From Gluconobacter cerevisiae (GTDB taxonomy: Bacteria; Pseudomonadota; Alphaproteobacteria; Acetobacterales; Acetobacteraceae), in NCBI RefSeq assembly GCF_015244675.1, contig NZ_JABCQO010000003.1, positions 1 through 64,000 on the forward strand: DNA of 64,000 bases. The letters run 5' to 3'. The notes below the pieces were generated by a model, which was not told the origin of the DNA, did not search any database, and saw nothing but the letters and a program-made list of their open reading frames with translations. Each line of letters starts with the position of its first letter. Position 1 is the first letter of the stretch. This document shows, piece after piece, positions 35,188 through 43,762 of the stretch. Both the position numbers and the translations under genes were made by a program.

Positions 35188-36165
35188 ATGACGGGCAGAT
35201 CGGACTCCGAAAACGCCGGATCAGGCGAGTTCAGCTTCATCGCCCGTCATTTCCGGCCTCTCGCCGGAGCAGAAGCCCTCGACCTGCGGGATGACTGCGC
35301 ATTGATGCGCTGTCCCGACGGCGAGGAATTTGCCATCTCGACCGACACCATGGTCGAAAATGTCCATTTCCTTCCGGACGACCCGCCAGAAACCCTCGGT
35401 CGCAAGCTGCTTCGCTGCAACCTGTCCGATCTGGCGGCCATGGGGGCACGACCTCATGCCTATACGTTGAACGTAACTGTCCCACGCGGAGGCCGACACG
35501 ACGACAACTGGTTTGCTGCGTTTTCGCGCGGCCTCGCGGAAGACCAGAAGCGCTACGACGTACATCTGATCGGCGGCGATACGACTTCGATTTCCGGGCC
35601 ATTGGTCCTGTCCGCCACCGTATTCGGACTTCTCAGACAGAACCGTGCCCTTCGCCGCAACGGGGCCAGAGCAGGCGACGATATCTGGGTCACAGGTACG
35701 ATCGGAGATGCCGTTCTAGGGCTGATGGTTCTTCAGGGTAAACTGGAAGACACTTCGGGTTTTCTGGCCGAGCGATACCATCTGCCTCAGCCCAGAACAG
35801 GTTTAAAACTTCACCGCATCGTCAGCGCGGCCATGGATATCTCAGACGGTCTCATTCAGGACTGCGGTCATATCGCAGCAGAATCCGGTGTCCAGCTTGT
35901 TCTCAATGCTAAAGACGTTCCGGTCTCGGAGGCGGCTGCCTCGCTCGGACAGACCTTGCTCATGCAACGCCTGAGTGGCGGCGACGATTACGAGCTGCTT
36001 CTCACATGCCCGCCCGAACGGTCACACGCGCTTCAGTCTGCATGCCAGGATGCCGGCATCCCGGTTCATCGTATTGGTCAGGTGCAAACAGGACGCGGTG
36101 TCAGGCTTCTGGACGCGACAGGACGGGATATTGTTCTCGAACAGGGCGGCTGGCAGCATTTCTAA
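35188..36165 (+). CDS. thiL: Thiamine-monophosphate kinase
   Basis: Makes thiamine diphosphate from the monophosphate. GEFSFIARHFRPL at the start, DDCALMRCPDG (ATP and Mg site), DTMVENVHFLPDDPP and LSDLAAMGARPHAYTLNVTVPR are characteristic; the C-terminal half has MDISDGLIQDCGHIA. 325 aa. Follows nusB by 3 bp, the usual neighbour. Confidence 0.96.
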   Translation: MTGRSDSENAGSGEFSFIARHFRPLAGAEALDLRDDCALMRCPDGEEFAISTDTMVENVHFLPDDPPETLGRKLLRCNLSDLAAMGARPHAYTLNVTVPRGGRHDDNWFAAFSRGLAEDQKRYDVHLIGGDTTSISGPLVLSATVFGLLRQNRALRRNGARAGDDIWVTGTIGDAVLGLMVLQGKLEDTSGFLAERYHLPQPRTGLKLHRIVSAAMDISDGLIQDCGHIAAESGVQLVLNAKDVPVSEAAASLGQTLLMQRLSGGDDYELLLTCPPERSHALQSACQDAGIPVHRIGQVQTGRGVRLLDATGRDIVLEQGGWQHF

Positions 36166-36176
36166 CCCCGCCCTGT

Positions 36177-36200
36177 AAAAATCCGGCTTTCAGGCCGGAT
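36177..36200 (-). terminator. Terminator of the YghO-like gene
   Basis: ATCCGGC (36181-36187) and GCCGGAT (36194-36200) pair with a 6-nt loop; on the minus strand the stem is followed by TTTTTAC. It overlaps the stop codon region of the minus-strand gene and sits 11 bp past thiL. Confidence 0.7.
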
Positions 36201-37383
36201 CGTCGATCTGCCGTTCATAGAGCCGATAGCGCTTGTATGGCTCGGGTACGATGCTTTCCGCCAGATTGCGCATGTTGGAATCAGACGCCTGAATCCAGCC
36301 CAGCTCCACCCAGGAATAGGGCAGGGACTTACGGCGACGCATCAGCTCGGCAATCGCCAGTGAAGGCACAAGTGCCCCCAGAACGGTGCCGCGCAGACGC
36401 TGCGTCACGCCGAGCAGAATGACACGGGCCGAATGAAAGCGATGCGTCGTCAGTCGGGCCGCAAGCTTTACCCAGCCCAAAGGTGAGGGGGAGCCACCAA
36501 GATCACCGGCAATATCATAAAGATTAGGAACCACCAGCGCCATTGCAACGGGCTCGCCGTCCTGATCGATCTGGACGTAATGTTCGGGGCGAAGAACAGG
36601 AGCAAGCTGCTTGATCATGGCCTTCATTTCGTAATCCTGAAGCGGCACGAAATTGAACTTGTCGCTCCAGGCATCATTGTAAAGCTGGCGCAGGATCTCG
36701 CCCTGTTCGGCAATCTGCTTCTTAGACAGGCGCCTGATAGCGATGGAACCGAGTCGGCCTTCACCAATCTGAAGATCTCCCGGAACCTTGAAACGCGCCT
36801 CTGTCTTGTCATCAAGATCAAGCTTGTAGCTGACCAGATCCTCAACCGGCTTGTAACCTGCATCTTCAACAAGTTTGCCCATAAGGCGAGGATGCCAGGG
36901 CATCGCGACCATCAGAGGCTGATCCTGCCCCTCGACCATCAGGCCGGATTCGCCGTTGCCGCTCAGTGTCACCGGCCCGCGCATTGTCTGCATGCCTTGA
37001 AGACGCAGCCAGTTCCGGGCCGTCTCCAGCAGTGCGCTGACAACGCTCCCTTCAGGAACAGCATCAAGCGCGCCGAAACAACCGATTTTCATACCCCAGT
37101 GCTCAATGGCACGATGGTCCACGATTGCCGCAATGCGCCCCACAGCCGTGTTTCCACGCCACGCCAGAAAATAGCGGATGCTCGCATGGCGGAAAATCGG
37201 CGCTTTTTTCGGATTCAGTAGATCATCCTGTTCCATGTCGAAAGCCGGAACAAAACCGGCCATTCCGGCATAAATACGACGTGGCAGCGTCGTGAACAGT
37301 TTGAGATCAGCCCGTGTCGTCACTGGCCGGACCACAAGATCATCATGTGGCGCAGGGATGTCAGTCCTGTCGGGCAGTGTCAT
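36190..37383 (-). CDS. YghO-like GNAT-fold acyltransferase
   Basis: 397-residue protein from ATG 37383. It has the pattern of the YghO-like GNAT superfamily group: LPRRIYAGMAGFVPAFDMEQ, NPKKAPIFRHASIRYFLAWR, AVGRIAAIVDH, CFGALDAV, MRGPVTLSGNGESGLMVEG. The first part is a divergent GNAT fold; the C-terminal half carries a second GNAT-like domain. The bacterial ceramide synthase described in Caulobacter is a GNAT-fold acyltransferase, and acetic acid bacteria make sphingolipids, so an acyltransferase role in lipids is possible. That is inference; substrate unknown. Divergent from an SDR gene. Confidence 0.65.
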   Translation of the reverse strand: MTLPDRTDIPAPHDDLVVRPVTTRADLKLFTTLPRRIYAGMAGFVPAFDMEQDDLLNPKKAPIFRHASIRYFLAWRGNTAVGRIAAIVDHRAIEHWGMKIGCFGALDAVPEGSVVSALLETARNWLRLQGMQTMRGPVTLSGNGESGLMVEGQDQPLMVAMPWHPRLMGKLVEDAGYKPVEDLVSYKLDLDDKTEARFKVPGDLQIGEGRLGSIAIRRLSKKQIAEQGEILRQLYNDAWSDKFNFVPLQDYEMKAMIKQLAPVLRPEHYVQIDQDGEPVAMALVVPNLYDIAGDLGGSPSPLGWVKLAARLTTHRFHSARVILLGVTQRLRGTVLGALVPSLAIAELMRRRKSLPYSWVELGWIQASDSNMRNLAESIVPEPYKRYRLYERQIDDPA

Positions 37384-37522
37384 AATGGCAGGTGAACCTC
37401 TGATCGAAAAAAACATCCCGTCCAGCGGGGTGATGTGCCAGTACGGCACGGGGTCGCATCTTGTTGCATGGGAGGGCTATACCCTTCCAGCCCCGATCCG
37501 ACCACGAATAAAGCGGTTTTCC

Positions 37523-38326
37523 ATGCCAGAGACTTCTGTTTCCTCTTACAACACCCCGTTTCACGTTCTCATTACCGGCGGATCGAGCGGTATAGGCGCC
37601 GCTCTTGCGCTCCACTACGCCCGTCCAGGAACGCATCTGACGCTCTGGGGCCGTAATCCCGAACGGCTTGAAGACGTCGCCACACAGGTGGTCCGCAGAG
37701 GAGCTTCGGCAGGCATCCTGTCCCTCGATCTGTGCCGCACTGACGACGCCTTGGCTGCTTTGCGCAAAGCGGACGATGAGCGGAAAATCGACATCCTGAT
37801 TCTGGGAGCCGGGCTGGGCGATATCCGCCCCGAAGGCGCCCTGACGGAAACAGCCGAACAGGTCCATGACATCTCTCTCGTCAACTTCACGACCCCTGCA
37901 ACCCTCGCCACCGAGATGGCCTCACGCATGGCTGTCCGCAAAGAAGGCCGGATCGCGCTGGTAGGGTCTGTCGCCGCTTTCCATGATCTTCCGATTGCTA
38001 CGGCCTATAGTGGCTCAAAAGCTGGTCTGGCCCGCTTCAGCACAGCCCTGCACGCTGCCATGACCCCGCATCATGTCTCAGTGACGCTGATCTCCCCGGG
38101 CTATGTCGACACACCAATGAGCCAGCGTCTCGAAGGAGCGCGGCCTTTCCTCGTATCTTCTCAACGCGCAGCACGCATGATCGCCCGCGCGATTGGGCAG
38201 GGAAGGGCGCATCTTCTTTTTCCGTGGCCTTTCGCCATCGCCCGGTTCCTTGAAATGCTCGTGCCACGCGCCATCGTTCACAGACTTCTGCGGACCGCAG
38301 AAGTCCGACAGCGCCCAACTCACTGA
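37523..38326 (+). CDS. SDR-family oxidoreductase
   Basis: Classical short-chain dehydrogenase, 267 aa: VLITGGSSGIGAALALHYA (TGxxxGIG cofactor loop), LGAGLGD in place of NNAG, catalytic Ser in LVGSVAAF, and YSGSK (Tyr/Lys). ISPGYVDTPMSQ follows. The C-terminal 45 residues (LLFPWPFAIARFLEMLVPRAI) are hydrophobic and probably touch the membrane, as in SDRs acting on lipids such as ketosphinganine reductases. Divergent from the YghO-like gene. ATG 37523 gives the proper N-terminus; the upstream open frame overlaps the neighbour. Confidence 0.85.
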   Translation: MPETSVSSYNTPFHVLITGGSSGIGAALALHYARPGTHLTLWGRNPERLEDVATQVVRRGASAGILSLDLCRTDDALAALRKADDERKIDILILGAGLGDIRPEGALTETAEQVHDISLVNFTTPATLATEMASRMAVRKEGRIALVGSVAAFHDLPIATAYSGSKAGLARFSTALHAAMTPHHVSVTLISPGYVDTPMSQRLEGARPFLVSSQRAARMIARAIGQGRAHLLFPWPFAIARFLEMLVPRAIVHRLLRTAEVRQRPTH

Positions 38327-38437
38327 ATTACGACTTCCATCACATCCGGAACTTGACGCGGCAGAACCGGTAGGCAACTGCTGCACATGGAAAAAGCGCG
38401 GGCCGCCGGCCAGCATCGCCAGAGGATTTGAGGTGCC

Positions 38438-39406
38438 ATGAGGGAAATCGTCGCCGTCGATATTGGTGGAACGCACGCACGTTTTGCAATCGCGACCATC
38501 GAGGATGGCAAGGTCATCACATTAGGTGAGGCCACGACATTGAAATGTGCGGAACATGGTAGTCTGGCGCTGGCCTGGGAAACATTCGGCCGATCCCTGA
38601 ACCGCGAACTGCCGCGCGAAGCCGGTATCGCAGTCGCCTGTCCGGTCAGCGGAGAAATTCTCAAACTAACCAACAATCCTTGGGTCATTCAGCCCAGCCA
38701 GCTCTCGGCGCGCCTGCATCTCGACAATTTCGTACTGGTCAATGATTTCGGCGCTGTGGCCCATGCCGTGGCACAGGTCGATTCATCCTACATGAAACAT
38801 CTGTGTGGACCGGACGTCGACCTTCCGACCGAAGGTGCCATCACTATTGTAGGGCCGGGAACCGGGCTTGGAGCGGCGTGCCTCCTGCGCCGCAATGACC
38901 GGTATTTCGTGATGGAAACCGAGGGTGGTCATCTGGACTATCCTCCTCTCGACGAGTTGGAAGACAAGATTCTTAAAGCCCTGCGTCTGCGCTTTCGTCG
39001 CGTTTCCGCAGAACGGATCGTATCAGGTCCGGGACTGACCAATCTGTATGAAGTGATTGCGGAAATGCAGGGCTGGCCTATCACCCTGCGTGATAACCGG
39101 ACCCTGTGGCAAAACGCGCTCGACGGGTCAGATACCGTGGCCGTTGCCGCGCTGGAGCGATTCTGCCTGAGTCTGGGCGCCGTCTCCGGCGATCTGGCTC
39201 TGGCTCACGGAGCACGCGGCGTTGTCATTGGGGGCGGATTGGGCCTGCGTCTTGCGGACAGCCTCGGCCATTCCGGATTCGCAGAACGCTTCGTCGCGAA
39301 AGGTCGCTTTGAAACCATGATGACCGAAATGCCGGTCAAGATCATTACTCACCCTCAGCCCGGCCTGTTCGGAGCGGCTGCCGCATACGCAGAAGCCCAT
39401 CCGTAA
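38438..39406 (+). CDS. glk: Glucokinase
   Basis: ROK-independent bacterial glucokinase (PF02685 type) that phosphorylates glucose with ATP. VDIGGTHARFAIATI (7-21) is the phosphate-1 loop, FVLVNDFGAVAHAV contains the catalytic Asp, GPGTGLGAACLL the phosphate-2 loop, and ETEGGHLDYPP the glucose-binding GHxD/E. 322 aa. RBS GAGG precedes ATG. In Gluconobacter most glucose is oxidised in the periplasm, and this enzyme feeds the internal pentose phosphate route. Confidence 0.95.
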   Translation: MREIVAVDIGGTHARFAIATIEDGKVITLGEATTLKCAEHGSLALAWETFGRSLNRELPREAGIAVACPVSGEILKLTNNPWVIQPSQLSARLHLDNFVLVNDFGAVAHAVAQVDSSYMKHLCGPDVDLPTEGAITIVGPGTGLGAACLLRRNDRYFVMETEGGHLDYPPLDELEDKILKALRLRFRRVSAERIVSGPGLTNLYEVIAEMQGWPITLRDNRTLWQNALDGSDTVAVAALERFCLSLGAVSGDLALAHGARGVVIGGGLGLRLADSLGHSGFAERFVAKGRFETMMTEMPVKIITHPQPGLFGAAAAYAEAHP

Positions 39407-39723
39407 TACGCCGATATTTTGGATTTCCGGAGATTATCTCTGGAAATCCAATAAATTGCGATTTTTTTAAGAAATCACTTAAATCTATATAGGATTTCGT
39501 ACGCAGATTTGAAATAAAAGGTTCAAAAAACCTTCTGGTGTTGAGGTACTCCCTGTAATTCCATCTCCCCTATACTGACTAGCATAATGCCTGACCCATC
39601 GTGGCAGGACCTCAGCTTACGATAACAGACGCAAAGGCAGGCAGGACCGTCTGGAACAGGGTTGTCCAGTCCATTTCAGTTTTCCATTTCAATATGAGAT
39701 GTTCAGTGTGTTGGCAGACTGTT
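39407..39723. other. Intergenic strip between glk and the phage-like cassette
   Basis: About 316 bases. It begins with the hairpin listed separately, then turns AT-rich (gatttttttaag, aaatctatatagg). I see no gene with a ribosome binding site. No copy of the tRNA-Cys 3' end that could mark an attachment site is visible. Confidence 0.6.
39419..39451 (+). terminator. Hairpin downstream of glk
   Basis: TTGGATTTCCGGAGA (39419-39433) and TCTCTGGAAATCCAA (39437-39451) pair over 15 positions with one wobble and a 3-nt loop. A T7 run follows about 10 nt later, so this is a plausible but not textbook terminator; it could equally be a palindromic operator. Confidence 0.55.
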
Positions 39724-40359
39724 TTACCAGCCGGTCTGCCAGGGCAGACGGCCTATTTTGCCGCTCGCGATGCAGTAATACATGTAATCTGCGTCAAAAT
39801 AGAACCGGCCTGCGGTGCAGGCTGCTGACGAACTGGCAGGTGTTTCCTGTCGGCGAACCGTCAAAGCTCCGTCCATGCTCAGGCCAGCATTTTTCAGATT
39901 GAACACCGGGTTTGCGCCGTTCCCGTCATCCAGATAGCCGAACCCGATATTCGTTCCATTGCCGTTGCTCATGGTGAGCATTCCGCCCAGGGCGAGCGCG
40001 TTATAACCCTGATAATTCCAGGGCGTGATCGTTACAGCCCCTCCATTCGCTTCAAACGTGCACCCGGTCGTTGAGCAGAACGTCCCCGAGGATCCGCTGC
40101 CTGATCCGCCGCCTGATCCGTTGGCGGCAATAGCCGCATTGACCCATGCCGTTGTCGCCACCTGCCGGGAATTATTCCCGGCCCCCAGATCCGGAAACAG
40201 CACCATGCCGCTGAAGGTGACATTGCCGTTGACGGTCCCGTACAGGGTGGGATCGTAAATGTCCCACTGGGCGATGGCGTGTGCGCTGGTGTCAGCGAAA
40301 CAGTCGCCAGTCCCCATGAAAGCCACCAGAGCAGCAAGAGAAAAAAGAACCCGTCTCAT
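39724..40359 (-). CDS. Secreted tail-fibre-like protein
   Basis: 211 aa from ATG 40359. It starts with a signal peptide (MRRVLFSLAALVAFMGTG...CFA), then SGMVLFPDLGAGNNSRQVATTAWVNAAIAAN, where NNSRQVATTAWVN is the common phage tail-fibre segment (compare NDTQVATTAFV), then a GSGGGSGSGSS linker and a Gly-rich beta domain. Phage structural proteins do not normally carry Sec signals, so this is odd: either a chance hydrophobic start or an exported derivative. It follows the tailspike gene by 11 bp on the same strand. Confidence 0.65.
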   Translation of the reverse strand: MRRVLFSLAALVAFMGTGDCFADTSAHAIAQWDIYDPTLYGTVNGNVTFSGMVLFPDLGAGNNSRQVATTAWVNAAIAANGSGGGSGSGSSGTFCSTTGCTFEANGGAVTITPWNYQGYNALALGGMLTMSNGNGTNIGFGYLDDGNGANPVFNLKNAGLSMDGALTVRRQETPASSSAACTAGRFYFDADYMYYCIASGKIGRLPWQTGW

Positions 40360-40370
40360 CTTTGGCGTCC

Positions 40371-43217
40371 TCAATACAGATTGGCGGTTACAGCGCCGAT
40401 ATAGAAGGTGCATTTCGGAAGGGATTCCGTGTCCAGGATCAGCGCGATATGCGTGGCGAATGCGGGCGCACCGGCTCCTGTCGCATCCGGAGAAAGCGGA
40501 TCGGGGCTTACGGGGATGCCCAGATATCCTGGTGACGTCCCATGAGAGAGCCATTTGGTATAACCGGCTTTCGGAACGTGGATATCGTCCTCTCCGCAGA
40601 ACAGATTGGCCCCGCCAAAAGTGGCCCTCCCGAACTGGTCCGACCCGATCACCTGCACAAAGAACGTGCGGAAATACAGAACCGCCAGATCCGCATCGTC
40701 TGTGGGCATGACGTCATTGGCTGAAACGGCTCCCGTCGACAGGTCGTAAGGGAACAGGACGTTGAGCGTGATGTTCCCGGACTGGTATTTCTCAATCGGG
40801 ACGCAGATGACGATCCTGTCGTTCCGGCTCTGCCCCTGCGTCTGAACCTTGAGGGACGCCGGATAGCCGTTGAACATGTAGTCCGTCGACAGTGCGGCGC
40901 TGGCCCCCTGGGACGTCCATTGGTCAATGCCCGCAACCTCCTCGGAATACAGACCGCCCGTCAGCCCGACGCCTCCATTCAGCGCCAGGACGCTTTTTGA
41001 TTGCGGAATGAAGAACCCGGCCAGACCCAGCGGATCAGAGGTCCAGTTGTTGTAAGTTCCGACATTGGCGTTGCCCGTGTTGTCAGACGTCCGGATCTTA
41101 AGCTGCCCCGGCCCACGCAAAGCCCTGCCGTCCGTACAGGTCAGATTGTAAAGCTGCGTCTCATGGAAAATCATCTGGGACATGTTGGTTTCGAGAAAGA
41201 CCGGTGGACCGGGGAAGTCCGCGTGATTGCCTGCCCCGAGGAACATGCCGCCGTGGCATATGATCGCACCGCTGCCTTTGCAGTGATAAAGCGGCTTGTC
41301 GTAGGCAGATGGCCCCATCATTTCCATGTGGCAGCCATGGGTCTCGATGCGTCCGGTATTATTGATGATGCACTGGTCCGAATAATCCAGCGACGTGCCG
41401 TAGAAGGTAAATTCACCGCCGCCCGGATTATTGATGATGCAGGCAGAGTTCCCCAGACTTCCGCCGTACCATCTGTAGTTTTCACCGGCGTTGATACTGC
41501 CCAACAGGAACTGCACACAGATCCCGCAGTCCCCGACTGAAAAATCCCAGTATTCTGACAGATACGCGCCGCTGCCGTAGTTGATGCCAATGCCGAATGA
41601 ATTGACGCTGCCTGTCTGAAAACTCTGGACGGTCCCGTCTATGTTTTCATACGAATTGTACCAGATACCGGTGATGCCTGAATTTCTTCCCGGACCGTTG
41701 ATGGCGAACCCCTTGGTCAGCAGCCCCAGAGGATAGTGTGAGGTCGACCCGTCCCGCGTGGAGAGAACAGCCGTATTCCGGTTCAGCTTCGTCACCGAGA
41801 ACCGGGTGAATGTGGCGTTTACATACCCCGACACGGACACGACCACGAACTGCGTACTGTCTTCGGGGACATACAGCGGCACGGAAATCGAGCCTGTCAC
41901 CGGGACGTCAGACAGATTGGCTATGATGACGCTCGGACCCTGCATGACCCAGCTGGACTGTCCCGATCCGGGGCTGCCGCTGTTGATGCCCAGACCGATG
42001 CTGCCCGGCTGACTGTTCAGCATGGCATACGACCCGCCGAGCGTGCAGGAATACTCGATCTCGAACGTATATGCCCCCTTGGGGAGCGTCAGCTTCTGCC
42101 CGAACTGGTTCCAGTGCCCGGTTGCCGTGGACATGTTGTTGTTGTCAGAAGCGGCAATCGTCGCGGTGGTGTTGGACAGGGTGTAGGTGCCGGTGCGACC
42201 CGTCCCGGTGCCGAAGCCCGTGATCGTGGTCTGCGTGCCGAGTTTCCACTGCGAATCATACAGAGGATCCCCGACCTTGATGTCAGGGTTGCCCGTCATA
42301 GCCGTCACGGTCAGGACGCCGCCCGAGACGGACCCCGTGATCTGGGTTGCGTTCGGTGGATCGGTATAGACCGCCATACCCTTCTCGAAGACGACATCCG
42401 TGATCTGGGCAGGGGAATAGATCGACGCATTGACGAACGCGCCGCTGGCATTGCCGGTCGCAAACGTGGGATCGTCAACATACTCCACAACCGTGTTCAC
42501 GGCCTTCAGCGCCGTAAAATCCAGGATGGAGTTCGTGAAATCCCCGAAGGACGTCCCCGAAATCCAGATCAGGGGATTGTCGTCCAGCGCAACCGCGTCA
42601 TTGCACATGATGTAATGAAGCGCAGGCGAGCTGATGCCCTGGCCGGAATTGCAGACGGTCTGGATGGCGACGAAATCGAACTCCTGATCCAGACTGTAGG
42701 CAATCGGAAAGACTGCCTGCGCCTCGGCCAGCGTTGAAAAATAGCCGGACAGTCTGTGACTGTTCCCGTCACCAACGGCACCGAACCATTGCGGATTGAG
42801 CCCGCCCTGATAGACGCGGCGATACGTGGTCCCGCCAGCCGTCACGATAACGGTCCCGAAATCCGACGCACCCGCCCCCGGAGACCGGATGAAGAGGCCT
42901 GCCGCGCCGCGTCTCAGATCCGTGCCGTCCCAGGACGTCAGCATGACCGCAGCCGGCGATGTTCTGAGCGCCAGAAACTCCGCGATCGAGGCCACGCTGG
43001 ACCGAATGCTGGAAGCCAGCACGTCCGCAACACTTACCCCATCAAGCGTGCTGGCCGCATCGATCGCGCCGGACTGGATCGACTGGTGGATCGACTGCCC
43101 ACCATCTGCATCCACCTTGTTGCCAAGGGCTGCGGCAACCTGTGTCGACTTGACCAGATCGGCCAGAATCCCTGTGTCGATCACGGACTTCCAGGGCGGC
43201 GTGAAATTCTGAACCAT
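40371..43217 (-). CDS. Phage tailspike-like beta-helix protein
   Basis: 948 aa. The N-terminal 130 residues are Ala/Ser-rich and probably form a virion-binding and trimeric region. GGLNPQWFGAVGDGNSHR near residue 138 is the entry phrase of pectate-lyase-like, right-handed beta-helix tailspikes (WFGAxGDG). The middle is built of short strands with Asn/Gly turns (GGSLGNSACIINNPGGGEFT, YGTSLDYSDQCIINNTGRIE), as in parallel beta-helices. Such proteins bind and often cleave surface polysaccharide. No catalytic residues can be assigned. It is coupled to the endolysin gene by a TGATG overlap. Confidence 0.7.
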   Translation of the reverse strand: MVQNFTPPWKSVIDTGILADLVKSTQVAAALGNKVDADGGQSIHQSIQSGAIDAASTLDGVSVADVLASSIRSSVASIAEFLALRTSPAAVMLTSWDGTDLRRGAAGLFIRSPGAGASDFGTVIVTAGGTTYRRVYQGGLNPQWFGAVGDGNSHRLSGYFSTLAEAQAVFPIAYSLDQEFDFVAIQTVCNSGQGISSPALHYIMCNDAVALDDNPLIWISGTSFGDFTNSILDFTALKAVNTVVEYVDDPTFATGNASGAFVNASIYSPAQITDVVFEKGMAVYTDPPNATQITGSVSGGVLTVTAMTGNPDIKVGDPLYDSQWKLGTQTTITGFGTGTGRTGTYTLSNTTATIAASDNNNMSTATGHWNQFGQKLTLPKGAYTFEIEYSCTLGGSYAMLNSQPGSIGLGINSGSPGSGQSSWVMQGPSVIIANLSDVPVTGSISVPLYVPEDSTQFVVVSVSGYVNATFTRFSVTKLNRNTAVLSTRDGSTSHYPLGLLTKGFAINGPGRNSGITGIWYNSYENIDGTVQSFQTGSVNSFGIGINYGSGAYLSEYWDFSVGDCGICVQFLLGSINAGENYRWYGGSLGNSACIINNPGGGEFTFYGTSLDYSDQCIINNTGRIETHGCHMEMMGPSAYDKPLYHCKGSGAIICHGGMFLGAGNHADFPGPPVFLETNMSQMIFHETQLYNLTCTDGRALRGPGQLKIRTSDNTGNANVGTYNNWTSDPLGLAGFFIPQSKSVLALNGGVGLTGGLYSEEVAGIDQWTSQGASAALSTDYMFNGYPASLKVQTQGQSRNDRIVICVPIEKYQSGNITLNVLFPYDLSTGAVSANDVMPTDDADLAVLYFRTFFVQVIGSDQFGRATFGGANLFCGEDDIHVPKAGYTKWLSHGTSPGYLGIPVSPDPLSPDATGAGAPAFATHIALILDTESLPKCTFYIGAVTANLY

Positions 43218-43720
43218 CAGACGATCCTGTTTTTCAGTGTCAGGGGAGAAGGGAGTCCAAGAAAGAGCGCGCGCTCATGCGTGCGGCGGATCTTCAGGCC
43301 GGGCAGTTCGACCAGCTGGCCACGCACGGTGGCCTTGTCCCAGCGCAGCAGCTCGTCGGCCGCGCCGGCATAGTCTGAGGCATTCAGTTTGCGCAGCAGG
43401 GTCGAGCTTTCGACGGCGGCGGTCCCGACATTGTATTGCCAGGACAGCAGGGCCGCGCGCTGGACGTCCGACAGCGCCACCCGGACCAGACGGGACAGCG
43501 CCGCATCGAGCGCCGTTACGGTCTGGAGCAGGAGGCTGTCAGCGGTTGCCTGATCGATGGGAGCAGTCCGGGCTGTGATGGGCTGTCCGTTAGTCAGCCA
43601 GCGGCTGCCATACCCGATCGTCCAGTACCCGGCCGGACAGACATAGGGCGTTGCGCAAAAGCCCTCGAACCCCGGCCGCCGCAGCAGCGCCGTGGCCAGA
43701 ACGATGGCAGTGTCATGCAT
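43217..43720 (-). CDS. Phage-type endolysin, GH24 lysozyme
   Basis: T4-lysozyme-family muramidase, 167 aa. The catalytic pattern E-8aa-D/C-5aa-T of phage GH24 enzymes is met: Glu19 (GFEGF), Cys28 (VCPAGYW) and Thr34 (WTIGYGS), so this is the Cys variant rather than the Asp one. AALLSWQYNVGTAAVESSTLLRKLN is the C-terminal lobe signature. There is no SAR or signal-peptide helix, so release would need a holin, and none is seen here. First gene of the phage-like cassette. Confidence 0.88.
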   Translation of the reverse strand: MHDTAIVLATALLRRPGFEGFCATPYVCPAGYWTIGYGSRWLTNGQPITARTAPIDQATADSLLLQTVTALDAALSRLVRVALSDVQRAALLSWQYNVGTAAVESSTLLRKLNASDYAGAADELLRWDKATVRGQLVELPGLKIRRTHERALFLGLPSPLTLKNRIV

Positions 43721-43732
43721 GGGGATTTTCCA

Positions 43733-43762
43733 TAAAAAAAGCCGCCCGGTTGGGGCGGCTTT
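43733..43762 (-). terminator. Minus-strand terminator upstream of the endolysin
   Basis: AAAGCCGCCC (43738-43747) and GGGCGGCTTT (43753-43762) form a 10-bp stem with a 5-nt loop. Read on the minus strand it is followed by TTTTTTT. It lies 13 bp in front of the endolysin start and ends any transcript coming from the tRNA-Cys side. Confidence 0.85.

Noticed and set aside
39601-39828. 75-codon plus-strand frame after glk
   Set aside because: Overlaps the end of the tail-fibre-like gene on the other strand and has no start signal or recognisable product.
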